A DNA stretch of 64,000 nucleotides from Anoplolepis gracilipes (lineage: Eukaryota; Arthropoda; Insecta; Hymenoptera; Formicidae). The stretch is from contig NC_132972.1 of the NCBI RefSeq assembly GCF_047496725.1, forward strand, positions 17,023,501-17,087,500. The letters run 5' to 3'. Positions 22,882-34,428 of this stretch are shown piece by piece. The stretch's first letter is position 1. Each line of letters starts with the position of its first letter. The notes below the pieces were generated by a model. The model had not been told where the DNA came from. It saw nothing but the letters and a program-made list of their open reading frames with translations, and ran no database searches. The translations under genes were made by a program, and so were the position numbers.

Positions 22882-23696
22882 GATTCTAAAAATATTAAAA
22901 AAAGATTTAAAATAAACAAATTTAAAATAATTTATTCTAAATTATATAGAAAAATAAAAATAGAATAAATATATGTATAACCTATGCTTTCTGACTGATT
23001 GTGTTTCTCTACATTTTAAAATATATAATAAAAAAAATGAATACTAAATATTTGCAAAAATTATAATAATTAATTATATATACCTTTTGTAAACGTTTGT
23101 TACAATATACTTATTGTTACAAGTGACAATTTTTTCAATGCTATCAGATCTTTGACTATATAAGTATGGACTGCTAACGCAAACTTCAGGTTGGATGTCA
23201 ACAGTAAAGTGCTTACAGCGCTATAAAATACCAACGATAAAACGGCGAACTAAAATGTGACGTAAAAGATATGGATAAGCTATAGATATGGATCTTATGG
23301 AAAATCATAAATATTTCATAATTAAGTTAATATTAAGCATTTTTTTTAAGTTAAATTAAGTTATTTTGGCAAAGAAAGTACATTAAATTAGTACAAAACA
23401 TTCGTGAGGCACACGCTAACGAAAACTGTTATTTTTTCTGGTCAATAGGATAAGTATATAAAAATTTTATAATATGTAAAAAATAAAAGAAAAAAATATA
23501 AATATCATATCTAATAATTTTTTCATATTATATCTAATAAAATTTAAAGTATTACTGTTTTTACAATTAATATTACTTTATGATTTGAATCTCCCGGAGT
23601 TTTGGTATTTGACCTGCAATGAATGTTGGCTGAAAGACTTCTCACTTGCTTTAATGGGAAAAGTGGGAGTATTAGCAGTCCATACTTAAACATATA
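22882..23696. other. 5' flank of the THAP gene
   Basis: AT-rich region with no exon recognised. The minus-strand promoter of the THAP gene presumably lies here. I cannot pick a TATA box or initiator with any confidence. Confidence 0.4.
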
Positions 23697-24851
23697 GGGT
23701 GCGTTCCGATATTCACTGTAAGTACTAACAGTACTGCGAATGTCGTTCCGGTATACGCGCCAGTAAATTTTCAGTCGGTTTTCGAGTTCATATGACGGGT
23801 GCGTTCCATATGAACGCTCACGCGCTGTAAGCGCTATTTTCAATCGTTCCGTTTGCTGCTTAAGCGCTTAAAATTGCAAACGGAAAGTTGTTCCTTTTGG
23901 GTGCATAAGCATCGTAAGCATGTCAAAATGGCGGAAAAACAGATTGTTCTTTTGTGTTCACTAATTGTAATAATGTTCAAAATATTGTTTGATGAGATTC
24001 TTTAAAACTTAATACATAAGTAGAAAACATTCTTTTAATTCTTAATAAGTATCGCGAGAAAACTGCAATATTACGCCTAAAGAATTACGTAGAAAAGATT
24101 TTACCATCATATACCGATGTACAATTTAAATCACATTTCAGTTATTAATCATATATTAATCACATTACAATTTAAATCTATTTTTCTATTCATCATGCGA
24201 TTTTACGAGTGCGTTCCATATGAACGCTCACGCGCTGTAAACGCTCACGCTTTTGCTGCTCTACCTCGATGGAAACAGCATTTGTGAGCACAAGTTATGA
24301 CGTCACAATGACGTCATTAATGCGTTTATAAACGCTTATAACTCCAAATGGAACAGCGTAAGCAATGCTTATAAGCGCTTTAAGCGTGTAAGTGTCCAAA
24401 AGGAACGCACCCGACGTTATAGATTTTGTCGTCATTTCCTGCTTTCATTACTGCAGCTCGCGAGGTGAGGCATTCGCAACAGAAAGATGGCGGCGCCCGA
24501 AGAAATGTGTTTGATAGATGCAGAAGACAATAAAGAATACAAAATAATTTTAAAATAAAATAATAATAAATAAATAATATATATATAATAATATAATATA
24601 TATATATAATAATTTTAATTATTTTAATATCTCGTGAACTCAGATATTATTGCAATTTTTATTGCTCCATTCATCATTGCCATATTAATAGGTTATACTT
24701 TCGACAACTATAATCGCAGTACTGAAGATATCGTTTCGTTATTGCAGCGCTATAACGCGTACAAGCAGCAATAGTAATAACGGAACGATCTTCACAGCTC
24801 TACTGAGTGACGTCATATCTCAATACTTACAGTCAATACCGGAACGCACCC
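23697..24851. mobile_element. GGGTGCGTTCCG fold-back element with 3-bp TSD
   Basis: The ends GGGTGCGTTCCGATATTCAC and GTCAATACCGGAACGCACCC are inverted, with ATA duplicated on both sides (23694-23696, 24852-24854). The interior holds a nested related element (23797-24412). A short frame starts ATGGCGGCGCCCGAAGAAATG at 24487. A 3-bp duplication with G/C-rich ends fits PIF/Harbinger-type insertion. Confidence 0.75.
23797..24412 (+). mobile_element. GGGTGCGTTCC element with HARBI1-like N-terminal exon, copy 1
   Basis: The ends GGGTGCGTTCCATATGAACG and AAAAGGAACGCACCC lie between GAC duplications (23794-23796, 24413-24415). Inside, MAEKQIVLLCSLIVIMF starts at about 23928, then breaks at a stop. 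The same peptide runs for 75 codons in the copy at 24855-25451. It appears to be a non-autonomous Harbinger derivative that keeps a transposase N-terminal exon. Confidence 0.75.
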
Positions 24852-24854
24852 ATA

Positions 24855-25451
24855 GTCAAAGTTATAAGCGCTTATAAACGTATTAATGACGTCACTGTGA
24901 CGTCATAACTCGTGCTTACAAATGCTTATTTCATCGAGGTAGGGCAGCAAAAGTGTGAGCGCTTACAGCGCGTGAGCGTTCATATGGAACGCACCCGTGG
25001 TATCGCATGATGAATAGAAAAATGGATTTAAATTGTAATGTGATTAATATATGATTAATATATGATTAATATATGATTAATAACTGAAATGTGATTTAAA
25101 TTGTACATCGGTATATGATAGTAAAATCTTTTCTACGTAATTCTTTAGGCGTAATATTGCAGTTTTCTCGCGATACTTATTAAGAATTAAAAGAATGTTT
25201 TCTACTTCTGTATTAAGTTTTAAAGAATCTCCATCGTCATCAAACAATATTTCGAACATTATTACAATTAGCGAACACAAAAGAACAATCTGTTTTTCCG
25301 CCATTTTGACATGCTCACGATGCTCATGCACCCAAAAGGCACAACTTTCCGTTTGCAATTTTAAGCGCTTAAACAGCAAACGGAACAATTGAAAATAGCG
25401 CTTATAAGCATGAGCGCTTACAGCGCGTGAGTGTTCATATGGAACGCGCCC
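24855..25451 (-). mobile_element. GGGTGCGTTCC element, copy 2, reverse orientation, one end missing
   Basis: It matches 23797-24412 in reverse orientation. The right end is intact (GTTCATATGGAACGCGCCC) and the left end is cut at the right border of the 23697-24851 element. It contains the longest surviving HARBI1-like frame (25077-25304). Confidence 0.7.
25077..25304 (-). pseudogene. HARBI1-like transposase N-terminal fragment
   Basis: The frame has 75 codons from MAEKQIVLLCSL to SYTDVQFKSHFSY. The closing FKSHF is like the segment that precedes the helical core in PIF/Harbinger nuclease N-termini. No DDE catalytic domain follows. The same segment is present in copies at about 23928 and 59715. 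Its repeated retention is notable; homology is judged by pattern only. Confidence 0.5.
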
Positions 25452-25770
25452 TTAATAATTGTGCAAAATACGCATGCGTGTCTCTCTGACAACAGCAGCA
25501 GACGATGCTAATAAGCGTAAAAAAAGTAGACACTCAAGATGGCGGCTTCCGTCAGTGATTTGGCTAGCTCCCACTACCGATACATTCCCTCCTGTTTCTT
25601 TTTACTCTTTGGCGAAGACGGCCATATTTCTCTCTCTTTCTAAGATTGTGATTGGTTCTCTTAGTATTACGGCGTTGAATAGAAAGTGATAGAGAGTGGC
25701 CATCTTTGCGTCCTTTCTCTCTCTTTTTTTCCGATCACTTTCACCGATAGATGGCTCGGCCCGGGTCTTA
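25452..25770. other. Spacer before the Harbinger element
   Basis: A short, relatively GC-rich stretch with ATGGCGGC at 25539 and CT-rich blocks at 25630 and 25700. Two complementary segments (around 25540-25570 and 25730-25760) are weak. No gene is supported. Confidence 0.35.
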
Positions 25771-26263
25771 GGCCGGAATTCATAAACGTTGCTTGAAGTC
25801 TGTCTTGAGATAGTCTTTACCAAGATCCATTTAAGCTCCAAAACTATCTTAAGAATGGTCTATATGCACAGATGAATCTTAAAGAATTTAATTTAAGCTT
25901 AAGACTGTCTTGATAAAGTTCTTGCTTAGGAAGCCGACTTCGGAAATATTCGGAATTCTCTAGAAATATGACCAATGACATTCAAGATCTATAAGTATAA
26001 TAGATAGACATGAAAATACGTGTATGTACGTACATTACATTCGATATCAGAAATATAATTATTTTAATTCTAATAAAAGGTAAATTTACTAACAAAATTG
26101 AAAGTTTAATTAAAATTGAAAAATTATAACATTGAGATAGTTAAAATCATACGATATTTACTGTAAATTTATTTAAACTTAACCTTACTTATTTCATTGA
26201 AAATCCTTTGCATTTATATTTTTTATTAATTTTATTTTTTAACAATTATTTTTTAGAAAAACA

Positions 26264-27644
26264 ATGTCCAAGAGAGTTGTATATTTTGATTTAGACAAGC
26301 AAGTATTCCTTGAGATCCTAAAAAAGTACAAACATGTAATCGAATTAAAAGGTACAAGTTTCTCCTCATTGAGAGAGAAATCAGAAGCTTGGTCACTCAT
26401 TATGGAGGAGTATAATAATTCTTCCTTAATTTCTACTAAAGTATTAAATATATTTTATTATTTATGCACTACATCAGTTTTATAAATTCTTTTTGATATA
26501 CACATGCACACACACACATATATAAGTATATACATATATATAAAAGCATGTGTTATATTACAGAGAGATGTACAACAGTTAAAGAAATATTGGTCTAATA
26601 TAAAACAGCAAAATAAAAATATATTAACAGCTGAGAGACAATCAAGGTTTCTCACCGGAGGAGGACCACAAGAAGCTGTTAACGAAATTGATCCAAATGT
26701 TTAGACATTGTTCCTGATTTAATGACTACAACACCAACCATTTCTTCTTCTAACTTATCTACACAGGAATCTGGAGGTACTTAAATTATTTTTAAATAAT
26801 ATATATAATTTTTAATCTAAAAAAAAATTATATTTGACAAAAGAAATAATTGAGATAATATTTTAGATCGACAAAAAGAAGTTTTAAAAGCAGTCCGGCA
26901 GAATTCTTTCACAAAAATTATTGATATTGCTAAAGGAGAGCATTCGAAAAATCAACAAAAATTATTAACATCATGTAATAAACTGACATCTGACAACAGT
27001 AAATCAAATAAATTAAATTAATAAAATTCTTTTTAGTAATATATGAATAAAATAATTTTATATTTTTTTTCTTTATACGTAGTAAATGAAAAAATAAATG
27101 ATATAGAAATGGAAATTGATGATACATTATCTACTGAAAGATGGTCGAGTAATGAATCTGGTGAGAAAATATCAAATTTTATTCAAAATTAAAAACTGTT
27201 CATTTTTAATATGTATACATATTATGAAAATCATATTTTAGATATATACATTGTTGAAAAAGAAAACAGAGAGAAAGATCCATTAAATTTCGAGAAGAAC
27301 AGACGTATAAATACCAAATCGTTTCCTAATTCAAAGAAGCAGAAAACTAAAAGAATGACATTAATATGTGAAAAAGAAATGGAATTGGCAGATATAAAAA
27401 TTAACCATGAAATTGAGATGTGTAAGCTGAAAAAAGAAAGAGAAGAATATATAAATCAAATTACGATTGAGAAGCTTTTCTTAGAAAAAAAAGAGTTACA
27501 AGAGAGAGTCAAATTAGCAAAATTCCGTGCTCAAAAAGAGATGTAAGCAATGACTTGTCCTTCAATTAAAGAAAATGTGATATCAAAATGTTTATAAATT
27601 TTAGGGGAGAACATTATGTCCCAGGTGATAATGAGCAGGAATAA
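26264..27644 (+). pseudogene. Harbinger Myb/SANT-like accessory gene
   Basis: Six exons can be followed: 26264-26440, 26564 to about 26795, about 26868-26999, about 27082-27160, 27241-27545 and 27605-27644. The first two give a trihelix Myb/SANT-like domain (DKQVFLEILKKYKHVIE, then DVQQLKKYWSNIKQQNKN). The later exons are Lys/Glu-rich and likely coiled coil (EKEMELADIKINHEIEMCK). A one-base change near 26702 makes a premature TAG; the downstream exons otherwise stay open. In related elements this protein binds the transposon ends and helps the transposase reach the nucleus. Confidence 0.7.
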
Positions 27645-28313
27645 GTTTTATATGAACAAGTATTATTAAGGAAATATAAGAATTGTTATTATATTACATT
27701 ATTTTCTGTTATATTTATTACATTTATTTTATGTTATTACCTAATTACTTTTTAATTATTTGATATAAGTTTTTTTATTTTTACAGTATTATTTTAGATA
27801 ATATTTGATATAAGTTTTTTTTATTTTTACAGTATTATTTTAGATAATATTAGTCAATTGTTTTCTTTAATTATTTGATGTAAGTTTTTTTTATTTTTAC
27901 AGTTTTTTTATTTAAGACAATACTAATCAATAACGAATAATTATTTTATAGTATTCCATGCTTAGCAATATTATTAATAATATTATATATTATTTATTGA
28001 TTATATATTATATATTATGATATTATATATTATTTTTAAAAATGTATAATAAATGAAAGTATAATAATGCAACAACATAAAATTATTTACCATTTATTTT
28101 TTTATTTCTAAATAAAATTTTGTTTACATTTTCTATCAGAATTTATTTAAGTTAACAGCAATAGACTCATTTGTCTTGACATCTTTATAGTTATTACTAA
28201 CACACACACACGCACGTATGCTATCAAAATATTTTTAAAGTTTTGCAATAATGATAAAAGAAAATACAATCTCTAATATAACATTTTAAATAATATAATT
28301 AACTTGATTACAA

Positions 28314-28998
28314 TTAAGGTCTTTGCATGTAAAAAAATTGTAGTCGTAATCGTAATCCTTCAAAATTATTGCCCAATAACCTTATATGTGTGCAATCTAT
28401 TGCTCCATCAATACAAGGAAGTCCAATACCTCCATATCCAAATCCTAATTCCTTAAATTGTCTTCGGTTTTCTTGCATAAGTGCTGGATTTGTCACAAAT
28501 TTGATATAAGTATTCAAATATGATGCTAATATAATGGTTACTCTAAATATTATTCTGCTTATTGTTGGTTGTGGTAATTTCATAAGATCTCCATTTACTT
28601 TCTAAAATATAAAACAATATAATTATTTATATTCTTTTTTAAAATTAAAAAGATGTAATATAGAAGAGATGTAATAGAAAACTTACTTGAAAACTACAGG
28701 TAGCATAAAATCTTAGGCAAATGAGTAATTGAATAACTGGTTCAATGGGAAGACCTCGCATATCAGGTCTTGTTAAACCATCTGTAACCAAAGGTAGTAA
28801 TCCGTACATAACAGAGTCTTTCGAAAATCTATATCTTATGTGGAATTCATGTTCATGATAAACTGTAAACGGATTAATTGCATCTCGCACATATCGTTTT
28901 TCACGTATTATGCCAATATTGTCATTTTCTTCATCCGAAGAGGAATCAGAAGCTTCAAACAAATTAATGTCAAATTGGCCTAATATGTTGAATTCCAT
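28314..28998 (-). pseudogene. Harbinger (HARBI1-like) DDE transposase, truncated
   Basis: Exon 1 (28998 to about 28687) starts MEFNILGQFDINLF and contains the HTH-like segment HIRYRFSKDSVMYGLLPLV. It joins an exon starting near 28602 with LPQPTISRIIFRVT. The first catalytic Asp is visible in DGAIDCTHIRL. The frame ends with FFYMQRP shortly after. The region with the second Asp and the Glu is missing, so no active nuclease is encoded. The usual HARBI1-like protein is about 350 residues; only about 200 remain. Confidence 0.75.
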
Positions 28999-29415
28999 AA
29001 TGCCTAACCTAAAACGTATAATAAAAGTTAATAGTATGAAACTAAATATTTATCTTAAAAGTTATTTTATATAACTCACAAAGTATTATATAATCACAAC
29101 ACTATTATACATATACTACATTATCTATATAATTACAATACTATTTTTTATTTCAAAACTAACTATCTCAAGTCTACAATTTACTGGACTTGACTAAGAG
29201 TTGCTCAAGACGTCGCTTGAGTAGTAATTGTGCATCAAACAATCTCAAGTCGTACTGAAGATGTAATTATGAAACGGGATTTGCTTCATTAAGCATAAAC
29301 TCACGATTCAGCTTGGGTTCGGTCTTTAGCAAAGTTTTATGAATCACACGCTGTCTTAAGCATTAGCTTAAGCTCGTCTTGACAGTCAAGCATCGTTTAT
29401 GAATTCCGGCCTTAA

Positions 29416-29712
29416 GGTCTATGGTTCGATCTTATATTTAAGGTCGTCTTAAGATCTCGTTTAGTCAATAAAATGATGCTATGTGGCTACTTCATTGGTT
29501 GAACGGAATCTTAAGACAACTTTAACTATGGCCTTGTTTACGCCGACATAAGTTCGAATTCATAGTTGTTTCTCAAATCTTAAGACTTTAGAATTTCTTA
29601 AATCTATCCTAATGCGACCACTTCATTGGTTGAGCTATGCTATTCAACCAATGAAATGATCGCATTAAGATAGATTTAAGAAATTCTCAAATCTTAAGAT
29701 TTGATAAATGAG
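29416..29712. mobile_element. Degenerate MITE cluster after the Harbinger element
   Basis: At 29424-29525 lies a worn copy of the GGCCGGTATTCATAG family (GGTTGAACGGAATCTTAAGA). At 29570-29705 there is a hairpin with arms AAATCTTAAGACTTTAGAAT and near-complement, around a GGTTGAGCTATGCTATTCAACC loop. Confidence 0.65.
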
Positions 29713-29715
29713 TAT

Positions 29716-29859
29716 GGCCGGTATTCATAGTCCGATCTTATATTTAAGATCGTCTTAAGATCTCGTTCAACCAATAAAATGATGTTATGCGGCTATTTGA
29801 TTGGTTAAACAGGATCTTAAGACGATCTTAAATATAAGATCGGACTATGAATACCAACC
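29716..29859. mobile_element. Harbinger-type MITE, GGCCGGTATTCATAG family, copy 2
   Basis: A 144-bp inverted-repeat element with TAT duplicated at both sides (29713-29715, 29860-29862). It is nearly identical in layout to 34429-34572. Confidence 0.85.
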
Positions 29860-29878
29860 TATGAATTCAGACCATACT

Positions 29879-30142
29879 CTGCGTTCGAATTTCACTGCCA
29901 GTAACTGCCAGTACTAAGAAATGTATAGTGTATGTAACGTAAACTATAGATTTTTAATATTGACAATTTATTGGCAGTGAAATTCGAACGCAGAAATACT
30001 TTGATACGCCTACTAAATACTACTTGCCACTCACAATTGTTCGATTCTTTAGAAGAATAGCTATGATTGGCTAGTATAGTATTTAGTACGCGTATCAAGT
30101 GCTCGGTGTAAACAAAGCTTATAAGAACGGACTATGAATACC
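29879..30142. mobile_element. Nested hairpin elements
   Basis: One hairpin spans about 29881-29992 (CTGCGTTCGAATTTCACTGC and complement). A second at about 30003-30100 carries GATACGCCTACTAAATACTA and its near-complement. The right edge (CGGACTATGAATACCG, 30127-30142) is again an end of the GGCCGGTATTCATAG family, so an older copy encloses them. Confidence 0.6.
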
Positions 30143-30283
30143 GATCTTTATCTTGGCACTCGGTAAAATAAATAAATGTGTAGTAACAACTTTCACTACA
30201 GCAGCTAATAAGTATAATATTAAGGAAATTATAAAATAGAAAAGAAAGACAAGATTAACAATGATCTAATTTTTATCGAAACA

Positions 30284-30420
30284 TTTGATTTGGTTTCAAT
30301 TCAGAGCAAAATAAGATTGAAATCGATAGAAACTCATCTAAGACGAGTTTAAACTTGCCTAATTCGAATTTCTACCAATTTCAATCTTGTTTCGCTCCGA
30401 ATTGAAACTAATCAAAAGTT
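30284..30420. repeat. Hairpin repeat
   Basis: The arms TTTGATTTGGTTTCAATTCA and near-complement enclose a shorter central pair. Possibly a MITE. No TSD is clear. Confidence 0.55.
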
Positions 30421-30479
30421 ATGGTGGAAACTAGACCAATGTAACAATATTGTGCAATACAGAATTGTAAACAATATTG

Positions 30480-30605
30480 GGCGTTTTCCAGCAAAGACAC
30501 AGACGACACAGTGTAACACAGTGTCCATTAGTGTAAGTGAGATAACGAATGTTCTCTCTCACACTAATGGACACTGTGTCGCTGTGTCGCTTGCTGAAAA
30601 ACGCT
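30480..30605. mobile_element. Short hairpin MITE
   Basis: The ends GGCGTTTTCCAGCAAAGACA and its near-complement enclose arms with GACACAGTGT and CACTAATGGACACTGTGTC. High GC and strong pairing set it apart from its flanks. Confidence 0.7.
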
Positions 30606-31591
30606 CATAGTTATTTTTTCTCTCTCGCTTTTTACATTTTTAAACAAAGGACTAGCCATTCCAGAGTTCACTCACTGATTTTGTTATGCCATCTGTGCTG
30701 TCAAATCTTATTGTATCTTTCTATTCATATATTTTTTACCATCTGTCATTTTTAAATGTCAAAATATATACAATGTTTGGAAAATTGGAACAAATAAGCT
30801 ATCTCTTTCAACTGAGATTGCGTTAATCTAATATTACTCATTGTCAGCAAATGGAGATATATGTAATATGAGAACAGTCATTCAACAGGCGGGCTTGTAT
30901 TTTTTTATATCTTCTTGAGAGGACTCTATCATTATATATACTCATCGCTTATTTTCACCTATTTTTTTATCAGTTGACCGTAAATTGAACTTTATTATAT
31001 TCAATTAATGGCAATTTAAATCGTAAAAGCTATTATATTTAGCATTTTGATCCAATCTCAGTTTACCTATATAAAGGGGAGTGTTAAATAAAAGATATAA
31101 AAAACTTAGGTACGTAGAAAAATATGCAAAATATCTCCTTATCAATTTTAATAATTTCGTGTGCAAAATACAAAAGAAAAAAAATTACAATCAATGCGCT
31201 GTAAATATATCTATAACATTGGGCCGTTTGTTTCAACATTTTGGTAAATTTACGCATTAATTACCTATTAGGGGTTACGTTCCAAAACGTCTTCTTCAAA
31301 GAAAATTTTACTCGATATATATGTAACGTATACTATATTATATTGAGCTTTAGAACGTAACTTATGTAAATATCATACCTTAACTTACTATAACCAAAAG
31401 ATAATTTTACTCGTTACTTTAACCACCGAATAACATTATTTCTTAGTAATAATAATTTAATGTAAGTAAACTTTATTAATAGAACAACAGTTACTGATAT
31501 TATCTAATATCTAATAAATGATTAAAGGCTAAATTTATTAAGAAGTTGGAACAATCGGCCATTAATTTGACCGTATAATTAATTTAATTAA

Positions 31592-31625
<34 letters not shown>

Positions 31626-31708
31626 ATGTCGCTTTGTTAGATGAAATTTTCTTGAAATTATGTAAATGTATACATACATACATCTATTTATATATAATAC
31701 TAATTACA

Positions 31709-31740
<32 letters not shown>
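30606..31740. repeat. AT-rich spacer with two (TA)n tracts
   Basis: No exon is supported. TA tracts lie at about 31591-31618 and 31711-31740. The second directly abuts the Penelope-like inverted repeat. Confidence 0.6.
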
Positions 31741-31742
<2 letters not shown>

Positions 31743-32063
31743 AATAATATAATCGGCAATAAAGAGCAGGTAAGAGTCATGTACATCGGAATGAGTAATA
31801 AATAACGAAAATTATACAAATTAAAAATTAAACATTGTCAGGTGTAAATTATAAATGAAATTACAGAATTTTTGAAAAAAATTATAAAATATTTTTATAA
31901 CAATTAATCATACATAAGTCACAATAAATATCAGTATCTAATTATTATTATGACAATTTATGTTACACAAAAACGTAAAGTTGCACGAACAAAAATGCTA
32001 CAACTATTGACAATAATTAAAACTTAAAGTTATAAATAAAAATACACCTAATTAATTATAATG

Positions 32064-32102
32064 CGGACGTTTCGAGCTCAAATTTGAGTCTTCTTCAGCG
32101 CG
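32064..32102 (-). ncRNA. Hammerhead-like motif, fragment 2 left arm
   Basis: The minus strand reads CTGAAGA, then a GACTCAAATTTGAGCTC hairpin, then GAAACGTCC. This fits the CUGANGA-stem II-GAAA core of hammerhead ribozymes known from Penelope-like elements. Confidence 0.5.
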
Positions 32103-32591
32103 ATATTTAAATTATAATACTAAAAAGTTTTTACATGAAAACATCAATAATATATACATAAATTTTTAACTAAGCCTTCGACTTAACTCGCATAAAATCA
32201 TCTCCGATGAGTATGTATTAATGTTTTATCAGGGAGCGGAGTCAACATTAGATTGAAGTCACTGACCTGGTAATATTGTTAGTGGAAAAACAATGATCGT
32301 TGCAATCTGCAAAATTAGTGAAGTTTAGACTTGAAATAAGTGAAAAACTACATATATTAATCACCATTCACTAACTGGTTGGACGGTCACTTACTCTTTT
32401 AACAATATTTTGTGACGGTTGATAGTACTTTGTTGACTCAACTCCTTGTGCTGTGGAGGTCGCTCGGATAGTGTCAAAAAATGATACAAATTATCTGTTT
32501 ATATAATGTTATTCCCACCACTATATTTTTGGAAGAGCATTAATGATATCATGATAGACACTTGGTAAATTTTCGGTGTCAGTTTGCAGAT

Positions 32592-32999
32592 TCAGACCGT
32601 TCTTCTGTCTTTTGATAAATAACATCTCAGAGATAAGCTTCTTGGTATAAAATGGAGCCTCGTCAAGGATTCTAACGTTATCCCAGTCAAAATCATGGTC
32701 AAATTCTCTTCTGTGATTACCGAGGTTGTGTTAGTATTATGATGTATATGTCTTTTATGCTCAGTGATTCTAGTTTTTAGCTTACGGGAAGTTTGGCCAA
32801 CATATGAGGCATCACAATGGCTACACTTAATTTTATATATGACGTTAGTTTTTAATTCTGTTGGAATATTATCTTTGTGGGCTCTAATTGATAATATACC
32901 AACAGAATTAAAAACTAACGTCATATATAAAATTAAGTGTAGCCATTGTGATGCCTCATATGTTGGCCAAACTTCTCGTAAGCTAAAAACTAGAATCAC
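32592..32999 (-). pseudogene. GIY-YIG endonuclease fragment (left arm of fragment 2)
   Basis: The minus-strand peptide carries YKIKCSHCDASYVGQTSRKL, the CxxC plus GIY-YIG signature, followed by LKTRITEHKRHIHH. It then changes frame relative to the expected C-terminus and stops. Its first 40 residues are read through the palindrome centre and are not native. Confidence 0.75.
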
Positions 33000-33171
33000 T
33001 GAGCATAAAAGACATATACATCATAATACTAACACAACCTCGGTAATCACAGAAGAGAATTTGACCATGATTTTGACTGGGATAACGTTAGAATCCTTGA
33101 CGAGGCTCCATTTTATACCAAGAAGCTTATCTCTGAGATGTTATTTATCAAAAGACAGAAGAACGGTCTGA
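32764..33171 (+). pseudogene. GIY-YIG endonuclease fragment (right arm of fragment 2)
   Basis: The same peptide is read from the opposite arm on the plus strand, overlapping the left copy at the centre. KIKCSHCDASYVGQTS and RITEHKRH are visible. Both copies share the same frame damage after NTTSVI, so the damage predates the duplication or was copied by conversion. Confidence 0.75.
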
Positions 33172-33661
33172 ATCTGCAAACTGACACCGAAAATTTACCA
33201 AGTGTCTATCATGATATCATTAATGCTCTTCCAAAAATATAGTGGTGGGAATAACATTATATAAACAGATAATTTGTATCATTTTTTGACACTATCCGAG
33301 CGACCTCCACAGCACAAGGAGTTGAGTCAACAAAGTACTATCAACCGTCACAAAATATTGTTAAAAGAGTAAGTGACCGTCCAACCAGTTAGTGAATGGT
33401 GATTAATATATGTAGTTTTTCACTTATTTCAAGTCTAAACTTCACTAATTTTGCAGATTGCAACGATCATTGTTTTTCCACTAACAATATTACCAGGTCA
33501 GTGACTTCAATCTAATGTTGACTCCGCTCCCTGATAAAACATTAATACATACTCATCGGAGATGATTTTATGCGAGTTAAGTCGAAGGCTTAGTTAAAAA
33601 TTTATGTATATATTATTGATGTTTTCATGTAAAAACTTTTTAGTATTATAATTTAAATATC

Positions 33662-33700
33662 GCGCTGAAGAAGACTCAAATTTGAGCTCGAAACGTCCGC
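33662..33700 (+). ncRNA. Hammerhead-like motif, fragment 2 right arm
   Basis: The plus strand reads CTGAAGA, a stem II-like hairpin with loop AAATTT, then GAAACGTCC. It is identical to the left-arm copy. Confidence 0.5.
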
Positions 33701-34054
33701 ATTATAATTAATTAGGTGTATTTTTATTTATAACTTTAAGTTTTAATTATTGTCAATAGTTGTAGCATTTTTGTTCGTGCAACTTTACGTTTTTGTGTAA
33801 CATAAATTGTCATAATAATAATTAGATACTGATATTTATTGTGACTTATGTATGATTAATTGTTATAAAAATATTTTATAATTTTTTTCAAAAATTCTGT
33901 AATTTCATTTATAATTTACACCTGACAATGTTTAATTTTTAATTTGTATAATTTTCGTTATTTATTACTCATTCCGATGTACATGACTCTTACCTGCTCT
34001 TTATTGCCAATTATATTATTCTTATTTTTTTATTAAAGAGAGCACTGATTTTAA

Positions 34055-34097
<43 letters not shown>

Positions 34098-34102
34098 TAT
34101 AA
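34055..34102. repeat. (TA)n microsatellite
   Basis: A TA tract of about 40 bases lies between the Penelope-like palindrome and the next fold-back. Confidence 0.9.
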
Positions 34103-34428
34103 AAAAATTATAACGTGTAAAAAGTGACAGTTGCAAGGTTATAATTTCCGTGGTATCAAGACGTGCAGGGGCAGCACAGAGTACCCAAGCATGCGCAGTG
34201 ACGTGAAAAAGTGCGCAAAATTACAAATTTGGTGTAAGCATATATGTAATAAGCATATATTGCCAACGGGTCCTGAAAACAGGGGCGAACATTACGGTCC
34301 AAACAATATATCGTTTTCTTTGTCTAGCAGGACTCGGTTCGTGATGCGCATGTGCAATTAAGAGAAAATATATGTAATAATATAAATCGCTTGCACATAA
34401 CACCTTGCGCTTACGTACAACAGCCAAA

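Larger units (their letters stand above)
25771..29411. mobile_element. PIF/Harbinger transposon, decayed, with two convergent genes
   Basis: The terminal inverted repeats GGCCGGAATTCATAAACG (25771) and CGTTTATGAATTCCGGCC (ending 29411) are perfect over 18 bases. TTA is duplicated at 25768-25770 and 29412-29414, the TWA target expected for PIF/Harbinger. The 3641-bp element has a plus-strand Myb/SANT-like accessory gene and a minus-strand DDE transposase gene, the standard two-gene layout. Both are damaged. Confidence 0.9.
31741..34023. mobile_element. Penelope-like retroelement fragment 2, near-perfect 2.3-kb palindrome
   Basis: Two almost identical arms of about 1.13 kb (31741-32874 minus, 32890-34023 plus) meet at a spacer of about 15 bases, TTTGTGGGCTCTAATT. 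Each arm reads outward: GIY-YIG endonuclease, spacer, hammerhead-like core, then a tail ending AGAATAATATAAT. The reverse transcriptase is missing. (TA)n tracts flank both sides. The high arm identity means the copy is recent or has been kept alike by gene conversion. Confidence 0.85.
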
